Under the pieces are notes generated by a model. The model saw only the letters and a list, made by a program, of their open reading frames with translations, ran no database searches and had not been told where the DNA came from. Positions 27,494 through 36,154 of a stretch of DNA of 64,000 nucleotides are shown here, in pieces. The stretch comes from Vibrio hippocampi. GTDB lineage: Bacteria; Pseudomonadota; Gammaproteobacteria; Enterobacterales; Vibrionaceae. Each line of letters starts with the position of its first letter. The first letter of the stretch is position 1. The stretch lies in contig NZ_CAKLCM010000002.1 in the NCBI RefSeq assembly GCF_921292975.1, positions 1,116,001 to 1,180,000 on the forward strand. Reading direction: 5' to 3'. Both the position numbers and the translations under genes were made by a program.

Positions 27494-28234
27494 TTAAGCC
27501 ATGTATAGGCCGCCATTAATGGCAACGGTTTCACCTGTAATATACGATGCGTCATCGCTGGCTAAATACGCCACTGCAGCAGCGATCTCTTCCGGTTTTG
27601 CTAAACGACGTAAAGGAATCGTATTCTTAATCGAATCTAAAACCTCTTCTTTCATCGCTTCAACCATTGGTGTCCCTGTATACCCTGGAGCGATAACATT
27701 GGCAGTCACACCATAACGAGCACCTTCAGCCGCTAACGCTTTGGTAAAGCCAATCATTCCCGCTTTGGCTGCTGAATAGTTTGTCTGTCCAAACTGCCCT
27801 TTTTGGCCGTTCACTGACGAGATGTTAATAATGCGACAATTGCCTTTTTCACACATCGCAGCAAATAAAGGTTGGGTTACGTTGTAGACGCTATTTAGGT
27901 TGGTGTTGATGACGTCAAACCAAGCATCAGGTGCCATTTTTTTAAATTGACCGTCACGGGTGATCCCTGCGTTATTCACAACAAGGTCAAAGGTCCCTTC
28001 TTCTTCTTGTAGTGCTTCCAATTTGTCATGGCACTCCTGAGTATTCGTAACATCAATTTCGAACAACCTTACCTGCTCTTCAGTAAAACCTTTCTCTTCA
28101 AACCACTCTTTTGCGCACTCATAATTGCCAGTGTAGTAAGTAGCAATTAAGCGATATCCATTTTCTACAAGCCTTGATGATATCGCAGAACCAATCCCAC
28201 CCTTAGAACCTGTAATCAACGCAAGTTTATTCAT
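27494..28234 (-). CDS. phaB: Acetoacetyl-CoA reductase
   Basis: Short-chain dehydrogenase that reduces acetoacetyl-CoA to (R)-3-hydroxybutyryl-CoA, normally with NADPH. The 246 residues carry the cofactor motif GSKGGIG (9-15), NNAG (87-90) and catalytic S140, Y153 and K157 (YSAAK), and the PhaB-like APGYTGTPMVEAM. First gene of the minus-strand pha operon; a GGAG lies about 11 nt upstream of the ATG. The promoter must be in the AT-rich region just upstream. Confidence 0.95.
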   Translation of the reverse strand: MNKLALITGSKGGIGSAISSRLVENGYRLIATYYTGNYECAKEWFEEKGFTEEQVRLFEIDVTNTQECHDKLEALQEEEGTFDLVVNNAGITRDGQFKKMAPDAWFDVINTNLNSVYNVTQPLFAAMCEKGNCRIINISSVNGQKGQFGQTNYSAAKAGMIGFTKALAAEGARYGVTANVIAPGYTGTPMVEAMKEEVLDSIKNTIPLRRLAKPEEIAAAVAYLASDDASYITGETVAINGGLYMA

Positions 28235-28783
28235 TATTAAACGACTCCATTCTTGTCAGCTACAAATAACAATTCAATTAATAAAAACCCATTAAAATAC
28301 ATTGCAAGTAAATCTATAAATTAAAAATATCCTGTATTTATTACAATTAAGTTATAGGAGAAACTTTAATAAATTATTCATAATCAACATTAAATAGAAT
28401 AGAAATATTATTCTTTATCGATACCAATCACAAAATAAATTAACTGACAAATATATACATTTCATAACAAAATCGCCAAACTACTGATTTTAAACAATAA
28501 CTAACATATACCAATCTAACCAACCTTCTTAATTCGCAATATAAACAAACTTACTTGAACTAGAGAAAATAAATACTAATCTATAGGGATGATATTAAAA
28601 AGCCATACCTTGAAAAGAAAACGTTTACATTTACTCACTATTACTAAACATGTGCAATAAATACACAAATGAATAAACCCAAGAAACTGAGAACGTAATT
28701 AATTAATATCAACATCAATAAAAACCCACCCAGCTCATTACAAAAAACAAAGATTAAATACATTTAAATTCATTCAATCACTT

Positions 28784-28810
28784 ATAAAACAACCATTTCG
28801 GTTGTTTTAT
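28784..28810. terminator. Hairpin terminator downstream of tfoY
   Basis: ATAAAACAACC and GGTTGTTTTAT make a perfect 11-bp stem with loop ATTTC. T-rich on both sides; probably ends leftward transcription from tfoY. Confidence 0.5.
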
Positions 28811-28902
28811 TCATTTTATATCGCTGAGCCAAAATAGTTCCCCCTCGGTTCGAAATAATCCACGTCAAGAGGCAGATATCAAAGATGAGATTGCGCTAGG
28901 TT

Positions 28903-28951
28903 TATACCCAAGTTACCTCAAGGTGCAGAGTTCAGAGGTGACTTGGGTATA
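28903..28951. repeat. Short palindromic intergenic repeat (ERIC/MITE-like core)
   Basis: TATACCCAAGTTACCTC and GAGGTGACTTGGGTATA face each other around 15 nt (AAGGTGCAGAGTTCA). The same ends occur at 37754-38018, 47097-47137 and 62649-62689. Confidence 0.8.
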
Positions 28952-28971
28952 TTAGTAATATGTGCAAGAGG

Positions 28972-29700
28972 CTAGTCAGTGCTTTTTATCTCCGAGCCTT
29001 TTATCTCAGAGATGTTTGTATCAAAGCTATTCGTATCAAAGCTATTCGTATCAAAGCTATTTGTATCAAAGCTATTTGTATCAGAGCTATTTTCAACATC
29101 GCTTATGCCAAAGCTCAGCTTGCGATACTGTTGCCACAATTGCTTCTTTTTCGGCTCTTGCAGCAACCACCAGTGTATCCCTTCTATTGCTGCGGCTAAC
29201 TTCCACAGAAGTTGAGCATTAACCTGCTCCCCATAGCGCCGTTTGAGTAAAGAAAACGCATGAGCTGCACCTATTTCTTGCAAGGTAGCAAGATCGATGA
29301 CGCCCACTTTACTAAGCATGCGCTCGATACTGAATTGTAGGTTTATTAACTCTCGGATTCGCTTATCACGACCATTGGATTGCCACTTTTTCTGCTGAAA
29401 GGCGAACATCGCTGAATCGATAATTAACTGTGGCAGCGCCTCAGCTTTGCAATCATACAGAGCCGTGACGTCAAAATAGTCGACGCTTGCGATCGTGCGC
29501 TTTTTGACCTGTCGATACTGCTTGCAGCCCAATAGATTCATAGCACAACTTAAATCCTTGCCGCCTCGCAGAATCAGAAGATTGTCGGCAACAAGCGCGA
29601 ACATAGCTCCTTTATGGAACAAGCCTAAGCCGCCAAACATTGAACGCGTGGTAAATTCAACGTACTGATTGATATAAAAATCATATCTTGAGTGCTTCAT
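28972..29700 (-). CDS. tfoY: TfoY/TfoX-like protein with a repeat-encoded C-terminal tail
   Basis: A 242-residue protein with a TfoX N-terminal domain (RSMFGGLGLF, residues 19-28; ILRGGKDL; KRTIASVDYFDVTALYD) and a TfoX C-terminal domain (RELINLQFSIERML, GIHWWLLQEP to about 195). It reads closer to TfoY than TfoX of Vibrio cholerae. TfoY proteins influence motility and type VI secretion. Family members end near residue 195-200; here an extra tail (205-242) carries SSDTN, four SFDTN and two EIK-containing units, encoded by 15-bp tandem repeats. Start chosen at MKHSRYDF: AAGGA about 9 nt upstream, and the upstream extension lacks similarity. Confidence 0.82.
   Translation of the reverse strand: MKHSRYDFYINQYVEFTTRSMFGGLGLFHKGAMFALVADNLLILRGGKDLSCAMNLLGCKQYRQVKKRTIASVDYFDVTALYDCKAEALPQLIIDSAMFAFQQKKWQSNGRDKRIRELINLQFSIERMLSKVGVIDLATLQEIGAAHAFSLLKRRYGEQVNAQLLWKLAAAIEGIHWWLLQEPKKKQLWQQYRKLSFGISDVENSSDTNSFDTNSFDTNSFDTNSFDTNISEIKGSEIKSTD
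29015..29089. repeat. 15-bp tandem repeat inside the tfoY coding end
   Basis: Five units of TTTGTATCAAAGCTA (variants TTCGTATCAAAGCTA and TTTGTATCAGAGCTA), plus two decayed units towards 28984. The unit is a multiple of three, so copy-number change keeps frame and only alters tail length. Confidence 0.92.
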
Positions 29701-30096
29701 GCTGATGATCCTTATGTTTTCCCAACATAGAGAAACATTCACGACAGTAAACGTAAAAAGTAAGACGATTATTGGTTATGATTATTGATACGCAGCATAT
29801 TGATTACCGCTTGGTAAGCAGTGTGTGAAATACACGCCAAACTGTCGAGTATGAAAATCGTTCCTTTGTTATCGCAATTGAAGCGATATCACTGTTGAAT
29901 GTTAATAACGAGATCGTAATTGGTTAGGCTTTCGTCAACTGCTTTCCAAATCGGAACAAAAGTAAACGAATAGTCATCACACATAGCCAATTAGCTCGCT
30001 AAGGGACGCATTTTCAACAGTATTTGTTCCATTCATATAGCAATCGTGTCAACGTAACGGTACACTTACCGTATAATATTCATTGCTTAGTATCCT
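29701..30096. other. Divergent intergenic region between tfoY and HDOD gene
   Basis: 396 nt without a credible gene. TATAAT at about 30074 may be the -10 element of the HDOD gene. TATGTT/AACATA can form a small hairpin just upstream of the tfoY ribosome binding site. I could not find a convincing c-di-GMP riboswitch here. Confidence 0.5.
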
Positions 30097-31020
30097 ATGG
30101 ACCATCTATCCTTTTACTGGTTACCCCATAATAAACAACGCTATCTAGAGAGCCTGTCATCCGAGTTTGCAGAGCAAGTACATCAGTCCATCGCAACAGG
30201 AAAGATATCGCTGCCACCTATTCCCGAGGTGGTGACTCAGATACAAGCTCTAAGTAATGATGAAGCCACAGCGATTGTTGATATTGCCGATACCCTGTTG
30301 GAAGACCCTAGTCTCGCCGCTATCGTGCTAAAAATAGCTAATTCCGTGGTTTTTAATCGCCGAAATGTCACCTGCCACGATTTACATACCGCGGTATCTC
30401 GCCTTGGGATTATTCGAGTACGTGACATTGTCACTGCCCAATCTATCGAGATGCTTAAGCATTCCGTAAACATCTCTGAAGATTGTAAAAAGGTTTTAAT
30501 CAAGAGTGCGGCTATTTCAAAAGAACTGGCTGCGACGATGGTTCTTGTGACTCGAACCTTGCAGCAACAAAATGACTGTGACTACAGTTATTTGGAGCAA
30601 GGCAAGGCGCTATTAGTGGGGTTCTTAGCGGATATTGGTCTGTTCTGTTTGGTGAACGAATATCATCTATACCTCGAAAACGGCAACTATATTGCGCCAG
30701 AGTTGGCACTAGAAATATTCCAATCTCAGTGCTCAACGACGAGTAAAAAAGTACTCACGACTTGGCGCTTCGACCATGATTTCATCGAAGTGGCCTGCAA
30801 CCAACGCTTATCGGAAACACGTCCCGAAGTCTCCTATCTCGATATTGCGCGAATCGCCCACTACATCTTGCTGTTTAGAAAACAAGACCAACAAGCGTTA
30901 GAGCAGCATGAAGTTGAAATAAATGTCGATGGTGCGCAAGTCATGTATCAACTTACTTCGATGGATGATGATGAATTCCAACTGCAACTCAAAGAGATTC
31001 TTCGCTCGTCGGGTATGTAA
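30097..31020 (+). CDS. HDOD domain protein
   Basis: A 307-residue cytoplasmic protein whose bulk (about 30-240) is an HDOD domain, a metal-free relative of HD phosphohydrolases found in signalling proteins. The signature is ISLPPIPEVVTQIQALSNDE (about 36-55), then DPSLAAIVLKIANSVVFNR and AVSRLGIIRVRDIV. No output or receiver domain is fused. Likely a regulatory adaptor; partner unknown. Confidence 0.82.
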   Translation: MDHLSFYWLPHNKQRYLESLSSEFAEQVHQSIATGKISLPPIPEVVTQIQALSNDEATAIVDIADTLLEDPSLAAIVLKIANSVVFNRRNVTCHDLHTAVSRLGIIRVRDIVTAQSIEMLKHSVNISEDCKKVLIKSAAISKELAATMVLVTRTLQQQNDCDYSYLEQGKALLVGFLADIGLFCLVNEYHLYLENGNYIAPELALEIFQSQCSTTSKKVLTTWRFDHDFIEVACNQRLSETRPEVSYLDIARIAHYILLFRKQDQQALEQHEVEINVDGAQVMYQLTSMDDDEFQLQLKEILRSSGM

Positions 31021-31146
31021 CCGACTCTGATCCCCCCCTTTTACCCGCTGTTAAAATCATCAACTCTCGCCACGGATAGGCTTGAGTTTATATGAGAAAA
31101 CTTTCACAATGAGCCCCTCAAATTACTTTCCAAGGATTGCCCTAAG

Positions 31147-32052
31147 ATGTTTACAGGGATGTTATTTATCTTTACGCCGTTAATTATTGGCTACTTATTC
31201 GCGATTTCTAACAAATCACTATTAGACAAAATCAATCAAGCGACGTCTTACCTGATCTTTGTGATTCTGTTTTTGATGGGGTTAAGTTTAGCGGCTCTGG
31301 ATAATTTTGGTGCGAATGTTAAAACCATACTCACCATGACGGCGACTTTCTTTATCTGCATTGGTGTCGCGAATCTGCTCGCGCTTCCGCTGATTGATAA
31401 AGTCTTCCCGCTGCACACCGAAAGTCATACCAAGCGACTGCCTCTTTCTGCGATGGCACTTGAATCCGTTAAACTAGTATTGGTTGTTGGTCTTGGCTTA
31501 TTTCTGGGTTTAGTGTTGCCCATCGGACTGGAATGGGTGGATACCGCAAGCGAATGGATTCTGCTTATCTTGCTATTTTTTATTGGCATCTCGCTCCGTA
31601 ACAGTGGTTTAACCTTGAAGCAAATCTTGGTCAATAAACAAGGAATGGCCATCGCAACTATCATTGTTGTCAGTTCTTTAGCCGGTGGTGCCTTAGCGGC
31701 AGTGTTGCTTGATATTCACATCTATCAAGGACTTGCTATGGCCTCTGGTTTTGGCTGGTATTCTTTGGCAGGGATTTTAATGGGCGATGCATTTGGTCCC
31801 GTATTTGGCGGCGCTTCCTTTATGATTGAACTACTGCGTGAATTAGTCGCCTTGATACTCATTCCCATGCTGATTGGACGTAAGCCCTGCACCGCAATCG
31901 GCTATGCTGGTGCAACTGCGATGGACTTTACGCTACCAGTGATTCAAAACACTGGAGGGGTGCGTTGTGTACCTGTCGCGATCGTAAGCGGGTTTATCCT
32001 CAGTCTGTTAGTCCCAGTGCTAATGCTGTTCTTTGTGTCCTTTGCAGGCTAG
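31147..32052 (+). CDS. lysO: L-lysine exporter LysO family protein
   Basis: A 301-residue inner-membrane transporter that parallels E. coli LysO (YbjE) along its length: MFTGMLFIFTPLIIGYL, ILFLMGLSLAALDN, AMALESVKL, GISLRNSGLTLKQILVN, AMASGFGWYSLAGIL, ATAMDFTLPVIQNTGG and the end FILSLLVPVLM. About eight to ten helices. Exports lysine and toxic analogues in E. coli. Single gene; a GCCGAAAC/GTTTCGGC hairpin lies about 60 nt downstream without a T run. Confidence 0.92.
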   Translation: MFTGMLFIFTPLIIGYLFAISNKSLLDKINQATSYLIFVILFLMGLSLAALDNFGANVKTILTMTATFFICIGVANLLALPLIDKVFPLHTESHTKRLPLSAMALESVKLVLVVGLGLFLGLVLPIGLEWVDTASEWILLILLFFIGISLRNSGLTLKQILVNKQGMAIATIIVVSSLAGGALAAVLLDIHIYQGLAMASGFGWYSLAGILMGDAFGPVFGGASFMIELLRELVALILIPMLIGRKPCTAIGYAGATAMDFTLPVIQNTGGVRCVPVAIVSGFILSLLVPVLMLFFVSFAG

Positions 32053-32179
32053 ATCATAGACTTTGCTTAGCTGAACGCTATAATTTTTAGCCTCAATGAG
32101 AATAACAATCTGCCGAAACCGATCGTTTTTTCACCATCCGTTTCGGCGCTATAAAAAAGAAGCTTAAAAGGAAGTAAAA

Positions 32180-32692
32180 ATGAAAAAGTGGATACTTGCT
32201 AGTCTACTCAGCAGTGCTGCATTGACGGCATCGGCACAAGACACTCAGTGCCTAGAACAAAAATACGACGCTTACGTTGACGCTTCTATCGTTTGGTATC
32301 AAGACTTAACGCAGATGATCACTCAGCAGCAGCCTCAACTTCAATCTGTGAGCGATTGGTTTCTCAATGGTCGCAAAAACCACTTTGAATTCAACCGTCA
32401 AGCGGTTCACTACTTTCTTAAAAATAGCCCAGAAAAAGTCGCCACCGACTCCGGCATCGAATCCTGGCTTCGTCTTGACCAAGCGCAAATAAAACAGCTC
32501 TCACAACGAAACGATTTGCTTGGCAAAGCCGCCGCACTAACTTACAGCGATCGTCAGTCCCAACCACACCAAGACAATTACCAACTGCGTTCTGCACTTG
32601 CCGATCTTCTTAGTCACCCTCAGCAGATCGATACCGCGCTAACTCGTTACAACACGAGTATTGCTGATATCGAAGCCACTCAATGTCCTTAA
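32180..32692 (+). CDS. Secreted hypothetical protein (170 aa)
   Basis: A predicted periplasmic protein with a clear signal sequence (MKKWILASLLSSAALTASA|QD, cleavage near 19). The mature part is helical and Gln-rich, with two Cys, one near each end (C24 and C169), which may form a disulfide. I do not recognise the family. Well-supported ribosome binding site AAGGAAG. Upstream and downstream genes are not obviously linked. Confidence 0.7.
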   Translation: MKKWILASLLSSAALTASAQDTQCLEQKYDAYVDASIVWYQDLTQMITQQQPQLQSVSDWFLNGRKNHFEFNRQAVHYFLKNSPEKVATDSGIESWLRLDQAQIKQLSQRNDLLGKAAALTYSDRQSQPHQDNYQLRSALADLLSHPQQIDTALTRYNTSIADIEATQCP

Positions 32693-32967
32693 CCTTTACG
32701 TGATAACAGGCAGATGAATCGTTGACAGGCTGAAGCCACAGCAAGCTCTGCCTGTCATTGCTTATACCAACGACCATTATGTATAACGACCATTGCATAT
32801 AACGGCGCACACTTCTCTCACGAACTGTTGCTCTAGTAAGCGGTCAAGGTAAAAATCATGATCTTCACTCAAATTTTGAGAGACATTCTGTGACATTTAG
32901 TTTAGATTGACTCGCTTGCAATTATGGAACAAAAGTCATTAACGATAAGGGGTATCTGAGCAATAAT

Positions 32968-34623
32968 ATGGTATCTGAGCAAAAAATAGCTGACGTCAGC
33001 TTTGAAAGCCTGCTGCGTATATTCACGATTCCAGAAGGCCCAGACTCTACACTCACTCAAATTGAAGCAAGCTTATCGCAGAACCTTAACCAGTTTTTGC
33101 GAGAGCATATCGTCGCAGAAGAAAAACCGCTGCACGAAATAGAAAAAGACTTCTCTTCCGCTTTGATTCCTGAACAACCCGCTTTTGTTTCCGAGCATAC
33201 CGAACATTTATTGGACACCTTGGTCGCCCACTCCGTCCATACCTCGTCACCGAGTTTTATCGGTCACATGACATCGGCGCTGCCCTACTTTTTGATGCCG
33301 CTATCAAAAATCATGATTGCGCTCAATCAAAACTTGGTGAAGATCGAAACCTCGAAAGCGTTTACTCCCCTTGAGCGCCAAGTATTAGGCATGCTTCACA
33401 AGCTTATTTACCAGCAAGAAGATGACTTCTATGGAAAATGGATGCATAGCGCTAACCATTCCCTTGGTGCGTTTTGCTCGGGTGGCACCATTGCCAATAT
33501 CACGGCGCTTTGGGTAGCCCGTAATAACGCACTAGCCGCCGATGGCGACTTTGCAGGTGTCGAAAAAGAAGGGCTGTTTCGCGCCATGAAGCATTATGGC
33601 TACGAAGGTTTGGCGATTTTAGTGTCTGAGCGCGGACACTACTCACTTAAAAAAGCGGCAGATGTTTTGGGGGTTGGTCAACAAGGTTTAGTCGCGGTTA
33701 AAACCGATGAAAATAACCGAATTTGCCCTATCGACCTACAGGCAAAATTTCGTCAACTAAAGGCACAAAACATCAAACCGTTTGCGGTGATCGGTGTTGC
33801 TGGTACAACAGAGACGGGCAACATTGACCCACTGGCAGAAATAGCCGCAATTTGCCAACAAGAAGCGTGTCATTTCCATGTGGATGCAGCATGGGGCGGC
33901 GCAACTTTAATGTCGAATACATATCGTCCTTTATTGGACGGTATCGAACTCGCGGACTCCGTCACCATTGATGCCCATAAACAGCTATACATTCCGATGG
34001 GCGCTGGCATGGTGCTATTCAAAGATCCCAATGCCATGGAAAGTATCGAGCACCATGCTCAATATATTCTGCGTAAAGGCTCGAAAGATCTCGGAAGCCA
34101 CACTCTGGAAGGCTCGCGTTCGGGAATGGCAATGCTAGTGTATGCGGCGATGCATATCATTAGCCGCCCGGGTTATGAGTTGTTGATCAACCAAAGTATC
34201 GAAAAAGCGCGTTATTTTGCAGCCCTCATCAAAGCACAGGATGACTTTGAACTTATCTCAGAGCCTGAGCTCTGTTTGCTCACTTATCGTTATGTTCCAA
34301 AAACCATTCAACAAGCACTCGTGATTGCAAACGAGACTCAACGTAGTCAAATCCATGGACTACTCAATGAACTCACCAAGATCATTCAGAAGAAACAACG
34401 TGAAGCGGGCTTGTCCTTTGTATCGCGTACACAGCTCAATCCACGTCAATGGTCTGGGTTAGATACTATCGTGTTCCGCGTTGTGTTAGCTAATCCACTC
34501 ACAACAAAAGATGTCCTGCAAAATGTATTGAAAGAGCAACGCGAGGTCGCAAAGCGAGTTCCTAACTTAATGTCTCGATTGGAGCAATTGGCGGAAGATG
34601 TTTCTCGTGGCCAAGGTCATTAA
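32968..34623 (+). CDS. panP: PLP-dependent aspartate 1-decarboxylase PanP
   Basis: Makes beta-alanine from aspartate for pantothenate and CoA synthesis in vibrios, which often lack PanD. The 551 residues form a group II PLP decarboxylase: SGGTIANITALWVARN (171-186), DAAWGG (306-311) and the PLP lysine K338 in DAHKQLY. Glutamate-decarboxylase-like annotations are common for this family. The ATG is preceded by a weak site: AAGGGG is 15 nt away, and a 13-bp duplication (GGTATCTGAGCAA) straddles the start. Confidence 0.88.
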   Translation: MVSEQKIADVSFESLLRIFTIPEGPDSTLTQIEASLSQNLNQFLREHIVAEEKPLHEIEKDFSSALIPEQPAFVSEHTEHLLDTLVAHSVHTSSPSFIGHMTSALPYFLMPLSKIMIALNQNLVKIETSKAFTPLERQVLGMLHKLIYQQEDDFYGKWMHSANHSLGAFCSGGTIANITALWVARNNALAADGDFAGVEKEGLFRAMKHYGYEGLAILVSERGHYSLKKAADVLGVGQQGLVAVKTDENNRICPIDLQAKFRQLKAQNIKPFAVIGVAGTTETGNIDPLAEIAAICQQEACHFHVDAAWGGATLMSNTYRPLLDGIELADSVTIDAHKQLYIPMGAGMVLFKDPNAMESIEHHAQYILRKGSKDLGSHTLEGSRSGMAMLVYAAMHIISRPGYELLINQSIEKARYFAALIKAQDDFELISEPELCLLTYRYVPKTIQQALVIANETQRSQIHGLLNELTKIIQKKQREAGLSFVSRTQLNPRQWSGLDTIVFRVVLANPLTTKDVLQNVLKEQREVAKRVPNLMSRLEQLAEDVSRGQGH

Positions 34624-35183
34624 CTGACGTTCAAAGTGTGCCGTCATCATCAACCCTGACTCGACACTTTACACGTGACCTTAAACTGAAATTTTCTTAC
34701 TCTTTTGTTGTTTCAGATGTCGTAACTTTGACTAAATATTGGTCTAATTTCGATAATTTGTTTTTTTCTTCCAAAATTTTGTTTGATGGTGGTCATGTTA
34801 TGGTGAATTGTTACGCACTTTTATTACTGCTAAACAAGTCGTTAGTTTATACTGGTTTTATTGGAGTTGATGCTCCCCAAGTGCAGAACTAGAACTAACC
34901 TTTGGCTGTAAACTTTTATTTATCCGCTTGTTAAGTTCACGCAAACGCTTAATAGACAACGTGCTCAATAAACTTATGCTCTGAATAAACTAATGCTCTG
35001 AATAAACAATACACTAAATAAACAATGCTCTGAATCAACCAAGCACTGATTAAACACAAGTCACCGGGTCTTTGTCGTTAATCTTAAACTACCGTACTGA
35101 GTCTCAACGTAGCACTGGCACGTTGCCATTTTATTTTTTGGGTCTTCGCATCAACAAGATGTTCCCTTTACTTTGTGAACACT
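34624..35183. other. Intergenic region between panP and hexR
   Basis: 560 nt. The 84-codon frame starting at 34638 has no ribosome binding site or recognisable family, so I do not call it. The second half holds a degenerate 16-17-bp repeat array (separate entry). No clear HexR-type palindrome seen. Confidence 0.55.
34960..35056. repeat. Degenerate 16-17-bp tandem repeat upstream of hexR
   Basis: About six units related to AATAAACTAATGCTCTG; the best are AATAAACTTATGCTCTG, AATAAACTAATGCTCTG and AATAAACAATGCTCTG. The array ends about 130 nt before hexR. Confidence 0.75.
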
Positions 35184-36050
35184 ATGAATACATTAGAAAA
35201 AGTTCAAAAAAACTTAGAAAATTTTAGTAAATCCGAACGTAAAGTTGCGGAAGTGATCATGGCGTCGCCTCAGACTGCTATCCACTCTAGTATTGCGACC
35301 CTGGCAAAAATGGCTGACGTAAGTGAACCGACAGTAAACCGTTTTTGTCGTCGCCTGGATACCAAGGGTTTCCCTGACTTTAAACTTCATCTTGCTCAAA
35401 GCCTAGCCAATGGTACACCTTATGTGAACCGTAACGTCGAAGAAGATGACGGTCCAGATGCTTACACGCATAAGATCTTTGAATCAACCATGGCTTGCCT
35501 TGATGTGGCGAAAAACAGTCTTGATGCCATGCAAGTGAACCGCGCTGTTGATTTACTTACACAGGCTAAACGCATTTCTTTCTTTGGATTGGGGGCTTCT
35601 TCTTCGGTAGCAAGAGATGCTCAGAACAAATTTATTCGCTTCAACATTCCGATTTCTTGCTTTGAAGATGTTGTTATGCAGCGCATGAGTTGTATCAATT
35701 GTTCAGACAATGATGTGATTGTTCTTATCTCCCATACTGGTCGAACAAAAAGTCAGGTCGAGATCGCGCACCTCGCAAGAGAAAATGGCGCGACTGTCAT
35801 TGCGATTACCGCCAAAGACTCTCCATTGGATAAGGCAAGTTCTTTGTCTATTACCGTTGACGTGCCGGAAGATACCGACGTCTATATGCCAATGGCAAGT
35901 CGTGTTGTACAGATGACCATTATTGATGTACTGGCGACGGGCTTTACCTTGCGCCGTGGCACTGGTTTTCGCGACAACCTGAAACGGGTTAAAGAGGCGT
36001 TAAAAGAGTCTCGCTACACTAAGCTTGATAACAGCTTAACGAACTTTTGA
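35184..36050 (+). CDS. hexR: HexR-type transcriptional regulator (RpiR family)
   Basis: Controls glucose catabolism genes (Entner-Doudoroff, zwf, gap) in gammaproteobacteria, with KDPG as known effector. The 288 residues match E. coli HexR (289): RpiR-type helix-turn-helix about 1-78 (LEKVQKNLENFSKSERKVAE; SEPTVNRFCRRLDTKGFPDFK) and a SIS sugar-phosphate domain about 125-255 (FFGLGASSSVARDAQNKF; LISHTGRTKS). Start chosen at MNTLEKV to match MNMLEKI; a GTG nine nt upstream is in frame. The ribosome binding site is weak. Confidence 0.93.
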   Translation: MNTLEKVQKNLENFSKSERKVAEVIMASPQTAIHSSIATLAKMADVSEPTVNRFCRRLDTKGFPDFKLHLAQSLANGTPYVNRNVEEDDGPDAYTHKIFESTMACLDVAKNSLDAMQVNRAVDLLTQAKRISFFGLGASSSVARDAQNKFIRFNIPISCFEDVVMQRMSCINCSDNDVIVLISHTGRTKSQVEIAHLARENGATVIAITAKDSPLDKASSLSITVDVPEDTDVYMPMASRVVQMTIIDVLATGFTLRRGTGFRDNLKRVKEALKESRYTKLDNSLTNF

Positions 36051-36090
36051 TGACAGCAAACAAAAGTGATTCGAATAACCAAGTCATTTG

Positions 36091-36129
36091 ATTAAAACAA
36101 AAAGGCCTTAATGGCCTTTTTGTTTTAAT
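36091..36129. terminator. Bidirectional terminator between hexR and iron-ADH gene
   Basis: A 17-bp perfect inverted repeat with ATTAAAACAAAAAGGCC as left arm and a TTAAT loop; symmetric A and T runs serve both convergent genes. Confidence 0.88.
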
Positions 36130-36154
36130 GTGTTTTGATGGATTCGGTTCACTA

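Larger units (their letters stand above)
28235..28971. other. AT-rich intergenic region upstream of phaB
   Basis: 737 nt with no gene. The first 550 nt are strikingly AT-rich with many A and T runs and should hold the phaB promoter. The rest holds a hairpin terminator (28784-28810) and a short palindromic repeat (28903-28951), both listed separately. Confidence 0.7.

Noticed and set aside
29760..30060. A possible c-di-GMP (GEMM) riboswitch upstream of tfoY on the minus strand, suggested by GACGAAAGCCTAACC
   Set aside because: Vibrio cholerae tfoY has such a riboswitch, but here the paired stems and the conserved GGGACGCAAAGCC core are not present; the match is only a few bases.
30060..30096. 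A full sigma-70 promoter for the HDOD gene
   Set aside because: A TATAAT is present but no good -35 element at the right distance; mentioned only as a possible -10.
34638..34892. 84-codon frame after panP
   Set aside because: No ribosome binding site, no known family, hydrophobic runs by AT-rich composition.
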